Positions 39,750 through 50,386 are shown, counted from the stretch's first letter. The stretch is 64,000 bases of DNA from Linyphia triangularis (GCA_963978545.1 OZ021733.1:35631424-35695423); one strand, 5' to 3'. Notes: a model not told the origin generated them from the sequence alone. A program made the numbers and translations.

Positions 39750-39817
39750 CCAAACGGTATAGTGGCTAGCGTGTTAGCTTCTGGACCGCGAGGTTGTGGG
39801 TTCGAGTCTTGGGACAG
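39750..39817 (+). mobile_element. SINE-1 head-only fragment
   Basis: Contains just the tRNA-like head: A-box region GGTATAGTGGCTAGCG and B box GGGTTCGAGTC, then stops. It is bracketed by direct repeats (AATTCAATACATGTAGTAAA before, AATTTAATACATGTAGTAAA after). The full SINE-1 copy starts immediately after the second repeat. The two heads are exactly 90 bp apart. Confidence 0.8.
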
Positions 39818-39839
39818 AATTTAATACATGTAGTAAAAA

Positions 39840-40012
39840 CCAAACGGTATAGTGGCTAGCGTGCTAGCTTCTGGACCGCGAGGTTGCGGGATCGAGTCTC
39901 GTATTAGGCATGGGTGTTTGTAAATGTATGTTGGCTTATCTAATGACGAATGTTTCGACGCATTATCACCCTCGTGTTGCTGACGGCGCCAGATAATCTG
40001 AAAACAACCAAG
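39840..40012 (+). mobile_element. SINE-1, copy 2 (full length)
   Basis: tRNA-like head (GGTATAGTGGCTAGCG, then GGATCGAGTCTCG), body (TGTTTGTAAATGTATGTTGG, CGCATTATCACCCTCGTGTT, AGATAATCTGAAAACAACC) and tail. The 13-bp target-site duplication CATGTAGTAAAAA is found before (39827-39839) and after (40013-40025), and a third time before the head-only fragment (39737-39749). Retroposed by a LINE in trans. Confidence 0.9.
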
Positions 40013-40025
40013 CATGTAGTAAAAA

Positions 40026-40521
40026 AATTAACAAATATTTGTGAGAAAAAGTATTGGAAATTACGCAGCATCTTGCAAATTACATTGTAAATGTTTCAGG
40101 GTTCCAAACAGATTATTTTAGTTTGGTCCACAACTTTCTTCAAAATAACAAACTTGATAACATTTTGTCTTTGAATGATTTTATTGTTTTAAAGTTATGG
40201 CAAAACTAAAATCTACCAGTTTGGAAGGTTATCCTTTCTTTGCCTGAAGTATATAACTATTACCATGATTTCAGTATGTAATTCTAGTAACGAGTAACCA
40301 TGGTTAAACAGTGCCTGTTTCAACTAAGATCATTTTATAAAAATATTATGCATGAAATTGTTACCCTTACAAAAAAAAAATTAAATAAATAAATAAATGA
40401 ATAGCGTTTTGAGGAAAAAGAATACAAGAGATGATTTAAACTTTAGCCAAACATCGTGAATGATGTTTTAAACCATACTAAGAAGGCTCTCTAATAACAT
40501 TTCGAAAATCAATACTTATAG
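40026..40521. other. AT-rich stretch, nothing recognised
   Basis: No frame, repeat copy or RNA gene seen. Confidence 0.45.
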
Positions 40522-40661
40522 TTGAGGCGTTGAGTGCCAAGTTGGTCATTAAATAAATCACATTTGACATGGATGGTTTTAACAAAATAGGGTAGAAGCA
40601 ACCTTCACATATGGAAAAATAAACATCATGAGATGATATTTTCTGGGACTCAACAGCTCAA
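40522..40661. mobile_element. MITE family B, copy 1 (about 140 bp)
   Basis: Opens TTGAGGCGTTGAGTGCC and closes GGGACTCAACAGCTCAA, an imperfect inverted pair. The interior (CATTAAATAAATCACATTTG, ATGGTTTTAACAA) matches parts of 52305-52660. Confidence 0.65.
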
Positions 40662-40739
40662 TTGTAGTCATGAAAGCACACAACCAATGGCAAAAATAAG
40701 AATTTTTGTAATATTCAAAACTAAAAAATATTTTGATTA

Positions 40740-41430
40740 CATAATTTCTTAGATCTTAGGTAAAAAATAAGCTATGTAGTTGCTTGCCTGAAGGGTTGGC
40801 CATTACTACTTCATCTCAAAGAATTCCCAGTGGGGAATAAGGAAATAAGGCTCTGAGAGCATGTCAGAGCAAAGAACATGTGGGGGAGGGAGGAGAAGGC
40901 TAAGCAAATGCTCGTACTAAAGTAGAGGACATAGGAGCCCATAAAAGGATAGGGCACATTTCTCAAATCTGTGACAATAAATTAAGTTTTTAAAAAACAA
41001 GTACATTTTAAAGTAAAAAATACACAGGCCAAAGAAAACATAATTAACACACTGCTCTCAAATACACACTCAGCATAAACGTTATAGTTGTTCGTTAGCC
41101 AAGTTTTATTAAAATAATTTTCCAAAAAGCTGCATAATTTCTTAGATCTTAGATCATAAATAAATTATGTAGTGCTTGCCTGATGGGTTGGCCATTACTA
41201 CTTCATCTCAGGTAGTTCCCAGTGGGGAATAAGAAAAGAAAAAGAGAATAAGGTGCTGAGCGCTTGCCAGAGCAAAGAACAAGTAGGGAGGGGGGGGGGG
41301 GGGAGCAGGCTAAGCAGATGCTCGAACTGTACATGGATCACATAAGTGGATATGACATGTTTGACAAAACTGTGATAATAAATTAAATTTTTAAACACAG
41401 ATACATTTTGAAGACAAAAATACACAGGTT
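40740..41430. repeat. Diverged tandem duplication, period about 393 bp
   Basis: 40740-41033 and 41133-41430 align along their length. Shared words include CATAATTTCTTAGATCTTAG, GGGTTGGCCATTACTACTTC and CCCAGTGGGGAATAAG. The second unit has gained a long G run (about 41289-41304). No ORF is shared, so this is segmental duplication of non-coding DNA. Confidence 0.85.
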
Positions 41431-41758
41431 ACACACTTGCATGGCCTACGTCTTAAATAAAATATAAATTAATAAAAAAAAAAGTAAAATCATGAAATCT
41501 TGCAACCTTTGTTGGGTGAATTTAAATTCTGAAAGCTCATGACGATTCACCATGATGGATCGTGGGTGAATTGTCCTGGGTCTCTTGAACTTCTTCTACA
41601 CAATAGGATCATAATTGATGATGACTGTAATGTGGAGGTGTACACTATTTTCAATTTTAACATGATGATCATGCGACATAGTTAAGATACAGTTGTCAAT
41701 TGAGTCTAGGCCCAAATCTCTCAAGATGATGTTGTCACGCACATACCGAGTGCATTTG

Positions 41759-41950
41759 GCCGACCAAATGGTATAGTGATTAGAGTGCTAGCTTCTAGAC
41801 CGCGAGGTTGCGGGTTCGAGTCCCGTGTAAGGCACGGGTGTTTGTAAATGTATGTTGGCTTGTCAAATGACGAATGTTTCGGCGCATTATAGCCCTCGTG
41901 TTGCTGACAGCGCTAGATAATCTGAAAACAACCAACCAACCAACCATTCA
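41759..41950 (+). mobile_element. SINE-1, copy 3 (best-preserved)
   Basis: Head: GGTATAGTGATTAGAG (A-box region) and GGTTCGAGTCCCG (perfect B box), resembling tRNA-Asp/Glu in the D-arm region. Body: GTGTTTGTAAATGTATGTTG and AGATAATCTGAAAACAACC. Tail: four ACCA units. An 11-bp target-site duplication GAGTGCATTTG flanks it (41748-41758, 41951-41961). The intact pol III boxes and repeat tail suggest a relatively young insertion. Confidence 0.92.
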
Positions 41951-42286
41951 GAGTGCATTTGACCTACATAATTTATTCTTGAATCCTGAATAAATAGGTT
42001 TGTTAGGGTGTTCAGCGCAGAACGCCAGTATACCCTTTCATCATAAATATGTACAAATATAAGTTTATAAAATCATAATTTGGCACAGGAAAACAATTAT
42101 AAAATGGACAGAGTCAGGACAGTACACTACAACAAAACAGAAATTTGGCCAATGGGCACTTATCTTGATTAATAGTGAAAATGAACATCACAATTGATGC
42201 ACAATTTAGATAATAAATGGACAAGCTCAGGTTGAAACAGTAAAAGTGTAGTGAAGAAGGGGATTAGCCCCTTCTATTAAATTGGG

Positions 42287-42471
42287 TTGGTTGGTTGGTT
42301 GTTTTCAGATTATCTGAAGCCGTCAGCAACACGAGGGCTATAATGGGCCGAAATATTCGTCATTAGACAAGCCAACATACATTTACAAACACCCATGCCT
42401 TACACGGGACTCGAACCCGCAACCTCGCGGTCTAGAAGCTAGCACGCTAACCACTATACCGTTTGGTCGGC
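42287..42471 (-). mobile_element. SINE-1, copy 4
   Basis: Minus-strand copy with an intact B box (seen as CGGGACTCGAACCCGCAACC) and A box. The tail is visible as GGTTGGTTGGTTGG at its left. A perfect 13-bp target-site duplication CTATTAAATTGGG flanks it (42274-42286 and 42472-42484). Confidence 0.92.
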
Positions 42472-42687
42472 CTATTAAATTGGGACTGCAAAGGCAGTTA
42501 GAAAGGAGGAAATCTATTCAAAGTTATCTATTATATTTTTTTGGCTAGGATTGCGTCTGATAACGCAAATGCCGCAAAAGGTCTAATTTTACTGTCCTCT
42601 GGGAGAACTTCATAGTTTATGTTAGATTGTAAATTCGAGTTGGCCCACTTGGCGTTTTTATAGATGTTTATACTCAATTTCGCCAAA

Positions 42688-43440
42688 TCTAGCTCTAAGC
42701 ATTATGTACAATGAATTTTAGAAAGATCTATTGGTTACGATAAGTTCCAAGATTTTTCTAAACAGATTGCAATGTAATTTTTACCACTCTGTACATGTCT
42801 AAAAATACTGAACTAGATGTCTGTAAATGACGACGAAAATGTTCTCTTTCGTTAAACTAATTATTTCTTTATTCATTCAAAATCTTATCACAGCAATTAA
42901 ATAAAAAAAAATTCTATATTGTTAATCACTTTTAATTTTTTTATATAAATAAAACACCACTTCTCTGAAAAAAAAACCCTCGCTTTGCCCCTGAAGAAAA
43001 AATAATTTATAAAAAAAAAGCAAGAATATGGTTTTTGATGGCAGCGTTTTCGTTTTTCGTAAGTCGAGTTTTATCAAAATAAACTATCAAAGAACCTACG
43101 CAACTTCATCTAGCTCTAAGTATTATGTGCAATGAATTTTATAAAGATTTATTGCTTACGACAGGTTCCAAGATAATTCTAAACAGATTGCAGTGTAATT
43201 TTCTAAATATATTGAAAATATATTGAACTAGATGGTGGTAAATGACGACAGAAATGTTCTCTTTCGTTAAACTAATAATTTCTTTATTCATTCAAAATCA
43301 ATCACATCAATTAATTAAAAAAAATTATATTCTTAATCACTTTTAACTTGTTTACATAAATAAAACACCACTTCACTGTAAAAAAAGACTCCTTTTGCTC
43401 CTGAAGAAAAAATAATTCATAAAAAAAGCAAGAATATGAT
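42688..43440. repeat. Diverged tandem duplication, period 420 bp
   Basis: 42688-43029 and 43108-43440 are two copies sharing ATCTAGCTCTAAG, GTTCTCTTTCGTTAAACTAA, TTTCTTTATTCATTCAAAAT and GCAAGAATATG. Between them lies a short unique spacer. Each unit contains a '...TTGCCCCTGAAGAAAA'-type segment, suggesting a transposon remnant that was duplicated. No ORF. Confidence 0.85.
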
Positions 43441-45599
43441 TATTTTGCGCTTAAGTAAGGAAATTTTAAAGCGCACATTAGAGCACAAACCCCTTAACCA
43501 ATTCCGTATTTATTTACATGCATTAACCCTATTCGTATGTATTCCGAATTCCGAATGAATCCCTCGTGTTTCTGCAAAGTCATTCATTCTCAACTGCCTG
43601 AGGTGACATTGTAACAGAACGCGAAATAATGCCTCATTATGGTAAGTGCATATCCATGTCAAACATTATGCATTGGTAAGTACTCAATAGAAGAAATCTT
43701 GCAATGGCGTGCCAATTGTGACCGAAACAGGGTGATGTGACTCTTGCTACAAAATATCATTACACATTATATGAAAGCAAATGGTTGTTAGTAACGCCCT
43801 TACTACCCAAAGTCACTACTTACAAAGATGGATTATTGCAATTATGGAATTTCATATTCTTTTGTTAAAGTTAGGATATGTTTATCAACAAAAGCTTATT
43901 ACGATTTTTTGTTTTCCAGAACGAAAATTTTTTATGTTCGATTTTTTCAGTGGTTACTAAGAAATTGATAGTTTGTCTGACATATGATCAATAGTGTAAC
44001 TGACGGCCCAGCTGAGACCGCAATGTGGGAGGGGGAGAGAGAGAGACTGCGGCTATGTGGGACTTGCTGATGCGAATAATAAAACTAAACAGCTACCAGA
44101 AAAATAACAAAAAATAATAATAGCTCCAAACAAATTATATTTTAAAATTTGTTACTCTAACCAAATTCGTAAAAATACTCTAAGAGACAAATAAAAATAA
44201 CGTCCCCCTGCCATTCTATTTGAAACTGCTTGATTCAATGAAATATTGCACAAATTACAATTCCACCAATTCTCTGCTGGTAGCCTTATTACAAATAAAG
44301 CTAATTTTTTTATTTTTTTTTTTATTTTTTTTTTTATTTTTTTTAATTTTTTTTTTAGAAAAGACTGTTTTAATCGATGAAAGAAATATGTGGTTTGTTT
44401 CACAATGAAGAGAGAGATATATTTCAGATATCTTAAAAAAAGAGACTGTATAGTGTGTGATGAACTATATATTGCTATTTATTCATTACACGATTGACAA
44501 TCATAATACACAAAAGTTACTCGATTTTTTTTTTCTTTTTTTCTTTCTCGAATGTGGTTTGAATTTTGCACACGCACAGTTTCATGGCACCTTGTTACTT
44601 ATTCAAGTGTCACCTTAAACATAAAAAATGTGATAAAAATTCCAAAACAAAGCAAGTTTAACTTATTTTGGGATAACAGAACATGTGAGTACTGATTTAA
44701 TTATTAAATTTTTTTTAAGAATATTCATCGGGAGCGCTTTACCAAACATAATCGTTCATAAAAATGTAACAATATGAAAGGTTTTTTTATTTTGCTCTTT
44801 ATGAACCTTGTAAATTGAAAGAGGGCGCCGTTTCTTATAAACCGTAAATAACCATACTTTGATACATTTCTACCTGGTTATAATATTTTTTATTCACAGT
44901 CATATTGCGAAGAAAAAGGTTACTCTTCACTCGACAATTATCAATTTCGAAAAATTATTAACAATATTCTTTTGCAGAGGGATCCCAACTGACAACGTTA
45001 CGCCACTGCTTATGATTTAGAAACTAAAACTTATCTTCTTGTATAAATTATAATATTCTAAAATAAGTTCAAAACTAAATTAAAATCAGTACTTTCAGAT
45101 AATTTTATTTATGTCAAGGTTAATAAAGGTATGTATTTTTTATGCTTAACGTATGTTTTAATTTTTCTGACCAGCCCAATTTATTTACTTAAAGTTACAC
45201 GAAAATATTTTAATGTAACAAATAAATATCTTGAGTAATATTGCTGTGATTTGGGGGATTAAATCTACAAAATATTTAAATATTAAACAACTTTTGTAGT
45301 ATTCAGGCACATTTGCATACTACCCTAGAATTAATTTTCTTAGCTATTAATCACTAAAAAAACACACTCCACTTAGAATATACTAACTCTTCAGTATCGA
45401 TTTCAAAAAATACCTTATCACTTATAAAATTCAGTTTTCCAATTTATTGGTTTATCGAAAAACAAATTTAATTATAACAAAAACTCCACTCCCACCTTAT
45501 TAGATTTTAATACGATGACAAGATTAGACGTACAATTTATCCCTCCCCAGGCATTGCTTTTTTAAATGAATTCTTTCCGTATTTTTTAAGCATCGACCA
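43441..45599. other. AT-rich stretch with T-rich runs, no gene recognised
   Basis: Includes a run of (TTTTTTTTA)-like T tracts near 44306-44357 and a short (AG)n near 44036-44046. Plus and minus frames near 44152-44408 are products of the T tracts. Confidence 0.5.
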
Positions 45600-46230
45600 A
45601 AATCGAAAATTCCAAGTTCCGCTAATTGCATTCATTCTCAGTTATTATCGCTCCAAAGTCCCTCATCATATGATCCTTAAGTCCATAGATTGACATGGTT
45701 AATAATCATATTGTATGCACAAAGGAACGGGTAAAAAATCCAATTAATTGTATAATAAGTAGGGGGAGATTATACCTGTATTATCTGTTCATAGGCAGCA
45801 AGCTTTTATTAAAAACCGATAGATGCAGCTAATTTTTCTGTTGATGAATTGCCAATCTCAGTTCTTGCTATTAGATTCAACGCGCCATCTGACGGTGGAG
45901 GTGTGAACAAGAAGTGGATGATAAGTATTATCCTATTAATATTCATTGGCTTCTAAGGGACCTCTATCGTATTTTTTCCCACCTATCATTTTTATTCCCT
46001 TTTGTTTTCCTTCATCAGATAATAGCAGATGATTTATTGGCAGAAAGCGGCTTAAGAGATAATGACGGATTAAAGTTGAAACCTGCATGAGATGACCCAC
46101 ATTGTCTAGGGGAATATTTTGTCCTTACCACCCACCCTACATTATTTTTATATCGTTTTTTTCTTTTTTTCTTTTCATTGTTATTATCTTTCCTACCAGG
46201 GTCATTACTCACTACGGAAAAGAGATGCCA
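45600..46230. promoter_or_regulatory. GC-moderate, homeobox-motif-rich segment, candidate enhancer
   Basis: Complex sequence with CAGCTAATTTTT, CCAATTAATTG and TTTATTAAAAACC homeobox-like words, GCGCCATCTGACGGTGG, and repeated CATCTGC/GATGCAG words. No frame beyond an unrecognised 65-codon minus-strand one. Regulatory role is inference. Confidence 0.2.
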
Positions 46231-46321
46231 AAATCTATTTAAAGTTAATGTGAGAATTGTTCAGGATAACAATAGCATTTAACATTTTTGGCAATTTCAA
46301 ACATTTTTCTTCTGTACTTTA

Positions 46322-46504
46322 CTTGGTTGGTTGTATTCAGATTATCTGGCGCCGTCAGCAACATGAGGGCTATAATGCGCTGAAACATTCGTCGTTAGAC
46401 AAGCCAACATACATTTACAAACACCCATACCCAACACGGGACTCGAACCCGCAATCTCGCGGTCTAGAAGCTAGCACGCTAACCACTATATCGTTTGGTA
46501 TGCT
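46322..46504 (-). mobile_element. SINE-1, copy 5
   Basis: Minus-strand SINE with body and head matching the other copies. The B box is intact (CGGGACTCGAACCCGCAATC). The tRNA 5' end is slightly diverged (ATCGTTTGGTATGC). A 9-bp target-site duplication TGTACTTTA flanks it (46313-46321 and 46505-46513). The 85-codon plus-strand frame running through it is a SINE artefact. Confidence 0.88.
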
Positions 46505-46513
46505 TGTACTTTA

Positions 46514-46870
46514 ATTGAAAAGGAGCAAAAGTTTGAAATGGCCAATGAGAAGTATCTCCGAATTCATTATTCAAATCCCTTGTTCATTCGTATGAATTTT
46601 GGTATAAATTTCAATATTTGTTCGGTCGTTTGAAAAAGAACAAACTTTCGCAATACCAATTGCGTCCACCACTCCACTTAACACAGTTGCTTTATATTCA
46701 TTCAGAATGGACAACTGAAACTTGAGAATTCTAGTATCTGCAGATGGGACCGGCAACGGGTTCCATTAGTCACAATTAGAGACGGGGTAAATGAATGGAT
46801 TTTATTGGCTGATACATGGCATTAGCTATTTTCGAATTTATTTGAGCTCCAATTGATCATTCAAAATTTT
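46514..46870. other. Short spacer between two SINEs, nothing recognised
   Basis: Unique sequence with one unrecognised 61-codon minus-strand frame. Confidence 0.4.
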
Positions 46871-46885
46871 ACTTTTTATTTCATT

Positions 46886-47062
46886 GGTTGGTTGTTTTCT
46901 GATTATCTGGCGCCGTCAGCAACACGAGGACTATAATGCGCCGAAGCATTCGTCATTAGACAAGCCAACATACATTTACAAACACCCATGCCTAACACGG
47001 GACTCCAACCCGCAACCTCACGGTCTAGAAGCTAGCACGCTAACCACTATACCATTTGGTCG
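46886..47062 (-). mobile_element. SINE-1, copy 6
   Basis: Minus-strand copy. The B box carries a change (CGGGACTCCAACCCG). The target site ACTTTTATTTCATT (47063-47076) is repeated with one extra T on the left (46871-46885). The tail is a short GGTTGGTTG. Confidence 0.9.
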
Positions 47063-47449
47063 ACTTTTATTTCATTAATTTTTTTAAAAAATTTTTATTA
47101 GTAATTTTGCCACTTTTGTTTGCGCATTTCTCAACCTACCCCATCAATTTCCTTCCCAGTGTTACTAGTAATGCACAATGATATTTTTTGAAACCGTAAT
47201 TTGTACTCTATATATAAGATTCTGTAACAACGTCTATACTTTTCTCACAATTTGAACCCTAATCCAAGGATGGCGAGTAGCCAGAAATTGAATACGTTCA
47301 ACAACTTGACGCCGAGTGTGATTTGCTGTGAAAGTGATACGAAAGTATGACAATTTATTTTTAGATAAAAAAATAGCTCGAAATTTCTCGCTCAGATAAC
47401 GCTTAACTTCATGGGAAAGATTCTTTTATATGCTATACTCATTTTTAAA

Positions 47450-47960
47450 TCCTTTATATTAACTTCGATTTTGTGTGTGTGTGGCTGTGTCGGTCGATGG
47501 CGGGCAAATCTGCGGTGACCTAATTAACCCACCCCTCCCGTTATCCGTTATCCAATTGGGCTGAAACTTGGCAGATAGATTCATTGTTGATGACAATGCA
47601 TTCTATCAAATTTTGGGAATTGTCACTGTCACTAAAAGGTCACTTTTACGGAATACTAATTAAACCAACTTGCCGTCATCCAATCGCGCTGAAATAGCAT
47701 TTAACCGATCATTGAAAAAACTATTTCCTGTTACGAAAATTATTTTAGTAAATAAATAATAAAATTGTTTTAATAAGAATAAATAAGAGATGGTTGGATG
47801 TGTTTCTGAATTAGACAACACGCATTTACATTTGACTCACAATGGTGTAAGCACTTAAATTCACATTCAATTATAATGAATAAATTTTGAAAAGTTTTTT
47901 ACCGCATATTTTTCTGATATAGATGATTTGAATATTTTAAATTAGATGCCAACACATAAT
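47450..47960. repeat. Dispersed repeat family C, copy 2 (longest)
   Basis: Begins near TTAACTTCGATTTTGTGTGT with a (TG)n run, then CGGGCAAATCTGCGGTGACC, then CCAATTGGGCTGAAACTTGG, then TTGATGACAATGCATTCTAT. The first ~260 bp match copy 3 (48170-48420), and the later part matches copy 1 (27019-27440). Together these outline an element longer than 500 bp. Confidence 0.75.
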
Positions 47961-48045
47961 TAGCTAATTAATTGCTAATTGTACAAAGTGTAAGCACGTT
48001 CGGGGAAATTTTCTGCGTTACTTTTCAGGCTTTTATCTTGAAGGA

Positions 48046-48073
48046 ATTTTTTTTTTTTTTTTTTTTTTTTTTT
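48046..48073. repeat. Poly-T tract (about 27 nt)
   Basis: An uninterrupted T run between two family C repeat copies. It gives a spurious poly-Lys frame on the minus strand. Confidence 0.9.
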
Positions 48074-48169
48074 GTAATTCTTTAAAGCATGACCAATGGC
48101 TATATTGTGTAAGTAATATAAAAATCTTGTATTATAAAAGTTGTTTAACACTATTTGTTTTAATTTTAA

Positions 48170-48420
48170 ATACTTTGTATTAACTTCGAATTTGTGTCTG
48201 TGTGAATTGATGGGTATGTTTGTGCCTGACAGGCAAATCTGAGGTGGCCTAACTAACCCACTTGTCATAATCCAATCGGACTGAAAATTGGCAGATAGAT
48301 TCGATGTCGATGACAATGCATTCTATTAAATTTTGGGGGCTTTCACTGCCACTAAAATGTCACTTTTAAGCACTCTTCTATCTTCAGAATACAAATAAAC
48401 CAACTTGCCATCAGGCTGAA
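48170..48420. repeat. Dispersed repeat family C, copy 3
   Basis: Starts TTAACTTCGAATTTGTGTCT and contains CAGGCAAATCTGAGGTGGCC, CCAATCGGACTGAAAATTGG and ATTCGATGTCGATGACAATG, aligning with copy 2 about 720 bp upstream. The close spacing suggests local duplication or a tandem pair of one element. Confidence 0.75.
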
Positions 48421-48507
48421 GGGGCAACCCCCCCCCCCCCCCGCAATTGTATGAAATCTTGTTTTACCACTTTCCCTTCTTTTTTTTGGGGTAACTTGTT
48501 ATATGTA

Positions 48508-49977
48508 CAGGGTTAGCATGAAATAAGTTGGAGGGCTATAGACTGTGTTCTATTGGTCCAAATGAGTTAAAATTTGAACTACCGATAATTCAAATGATGA
48601 GCTTTACATTTATTAAATAAAAAAATTAGCACCAAACTTCACCAAAAGATGGCACTGTAATATACATAAACACATTTAATATGCTTTATACATGTTAAAT
48701 AACAAACAAAAAAAAGTTACATTAACACAGCTCTATGTGTCCCCCTTCATGCTCAGCAATGTGCTCTAATCTCTGAACCATATTTTCTACGGCTGACCAG
48801 AATAAGTCTGCTGGAATATCCAGACTATAGCGCTCAATGCAGTCCTTCAGATCTGTCACAGATGCCGGCCTTTTAATGTAGACATTGTTCATGAGGAAAC
48901 CCTACAACCAAAAGTCGTAGGGGACGATACCTGGTGAACGAGGAGGCCTTGTTAATGGAAAATCACGGCTGATCACAGGTGAATCTGTAAAATGCTGTCT
49001 TAGCAATTCCTTTACACTACGATCAATGTGAGAAGTTGCACCATCCTACATAAAAATTAAGTCTTGAAGGCATCCGCGCTCTTGAAGTTGCGGGATTACA
49101 AAATTCCTCAACATATCATGATACCTTTGACGGAACAAATATGGATTCCATTTGCAATTATCTCTTCAAAAAATACGGTCCAATGATGAAGGTAGCTGTA
49201 AAACCACACCATACTGTTACTTTTTCAGGATGCAAGGGTTGTTCCTGGATAGCGTGAAGGTTTTCCGCTACCCAAATTCAACAATTGTGGGTATTAACTT
49301 GCAACTTAAGGCAAAAGTGGGCTTCGTCTGTCCACAGAATGTTTCATAGCCAAGTGACGTCAACCACCATTCGAGCAAGAAACTGCAGTGCAAAGGTTTT
49401 ACGAACTTCCTTGTCCCCGTCCTGCAATAGGTGCACAGGCTTGATTTTGTATAGATAAAAATGCAAAACCCGCCGCAAATTTTTTTTGTACAGTGGAATA
49501 CGGCATATCCAATACACGAGAAACAACTGGTTAATTGACAGCGCGGTAGCCACATTTTTGACGTTGGACGATAGGATTTACTTTCGTCCTCTAACTGGAA
49601 GAATGTCAAGATGCCCAGTTGTTTCAAATTTCTGCATCAACTTGCATAATGCATATGTAGACATTAATCATCTTCGTATCTGCTTCATACGATGCAATTC
49701 TTTTACAGCTGCAACGGAGTTCTGCTGGTTCTGGCAGAACAATTTTACCAATAGCGCTGAAACTCAAATGATGTTTCACAATTTCAATATATGCAAATAA
49801 AACCTTGTGTATTACAGGGCCATCTATTGGAGAATTTTGGTACTAATATTTTTTTTTATTTAATAAATATGAAGCGCAACATTTGAATTATCTGCACTTC
49901 AAATTTTATCTCATTTGGACCTATAAAACGCATTATAGTGACCACAAAAGAGGGCAACTTATTTCTTGTTTACCCTG
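48508..49977 (-). mobile_element. Complete mariner-like transposon, 1470 bp, inactive
   Basis: The ends CAGGGTTAGCATGAAATAAG and (inverse of right end) CAGGGTAAACAAGAAATAAG are inverted repeats whose similarity continues about 170 bp inward (GGTCCAAATGAG, ATAATTCAAATG, TTTATTAAATAAAAAAA, AGATGGC.CTGTAAT). TA target sites flank both ends (48506-48507 and 49978-49979). One decayed transposase fills the interior on the minus strand. The full structure with clear TIRs makes it the best-defined autonomous-type element here. Only the ORF is broken. Confidence 0.92.
48722..49800 (-). pseudogene. Mariner-like (DUF4817-type) DDE transposase, decayed
   Basis: Would cut and paste its element via a DDE/D catalytic core. 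On the minus strand I read, in order: RRVLHFYLYKI (N-terminal DNA-binding region), ARMVVDVTWL, WTDEAHFCLK (first catalytic Asp), WCGFTATFIIGPYF, DGATSHIDRSVKELLR (second Asp), PPRSPGIVPYDFWL (third Asp, with the usual SPD changed to SPG), then PASVTDLKDCIERY and HEGGHIE near the C-terminus, ending at TAA (48722-48724). In-frame stops lie at 49344-49346, 49278-49280, 49046-49048 and 48902-48904, and at least one frameshift near 49150. The start is not determinable. The motifs match transposases annotated with DUF4817, which are abundant in arthropods. Confidence 0.88.
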
Positions 49978-50241
49978 TATTTCATCAAATCTTCAACCAT
50001 AACCCCCCTCCCCCCTTCCCCACGAAAAAATCCTGGCTACGGGCTTGGCAAACACTTTAGGCAAACATCAAGGTATAAAGCTATTGCTCTAGAGGTTTAA
50101 TTCTAACAATTATAATATCAGTTTCAATTGGAAACATAAGCACCGCAGGATTTCTTATTGAGGGGTATGCAAAGTGGTAAAAACTTGCTTTCAAATCTTG
50201 ATTTTTTCAAAAAATGTAGTTGAATTTGTACTAAAATATTA
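49978..50241. other. Short unique stretch with a C-rich patch
   Basis: CCCCCCTCCCCCCTTCCCC and the following CCTGGCTACGGGCTTGG look like a transposon-derived edge but cannot be assigned. Confidence 0.4.
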
Positions 50242-50386
50242 TTGAGGAGTTGAGTTCCTAAACAGACCATCCCACAATTTGATTTTTGGTGTTTCTTCCC
50301 AGTTTTTACAAAACCATTCATGCAACCAAATCTAATGGCCATTGATAAAATTGTGCGATGGTTCGTTCTGCACTCAGCTCCTCAGT
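50242..50386. mobile_element. MITE family B, copy 2 (145 bp)
   Basis: The ends are inverted matches: TTGAGGAGTTGAGTTCCTAA at left and CTGAGGAGCTGAGTGCAGAA when the right end is read inward. Both continue into ACC(G/A)ACCATC.CACAA-type words (ACAGACCATCCCACAA, CGAACCATCGCACAA). Almost the entire unit is inverted repeat. Confidence 0.75.

Noticed and set aside
41759..41835. Possible genuine tRNA gene
   Set aside because: A and B boxes are good, but the anticodon arm does not fold into a normal tRNA, it is followed by a conserved non-tRNA body, and the same unit recurs with TSDs: it is a SINE head.
44152..44408. Plus-strand Phe-rich and minus-strand Lys-rich ORFs
   Set aside because: Both arise from the T8-10 tracts at 44306-44357.
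46257..47078. Two similar plus-strand ORFs sharing IIWRRQQHE and KHSSLDKPTYIYKHP, also matched by a minus-strand ORF at 39821-40015
   Set aside because: They look like a small protein family but coincide exactly with SINE-1 copies read in the antisense direction, so the similarity is that of the SINE, not of a gene.
47975..48316. 113-codon minus-strand ORF
   Set aside because: It runs through a 27-nt poly-T tract and the family C repeat; the poly-Lys run and lack of any domain make it an artefact.
49486..49800. 104-codon plus-strand ORF
   Set aside because: It is antisense to the N-terminal part of the mariner-like transposase.
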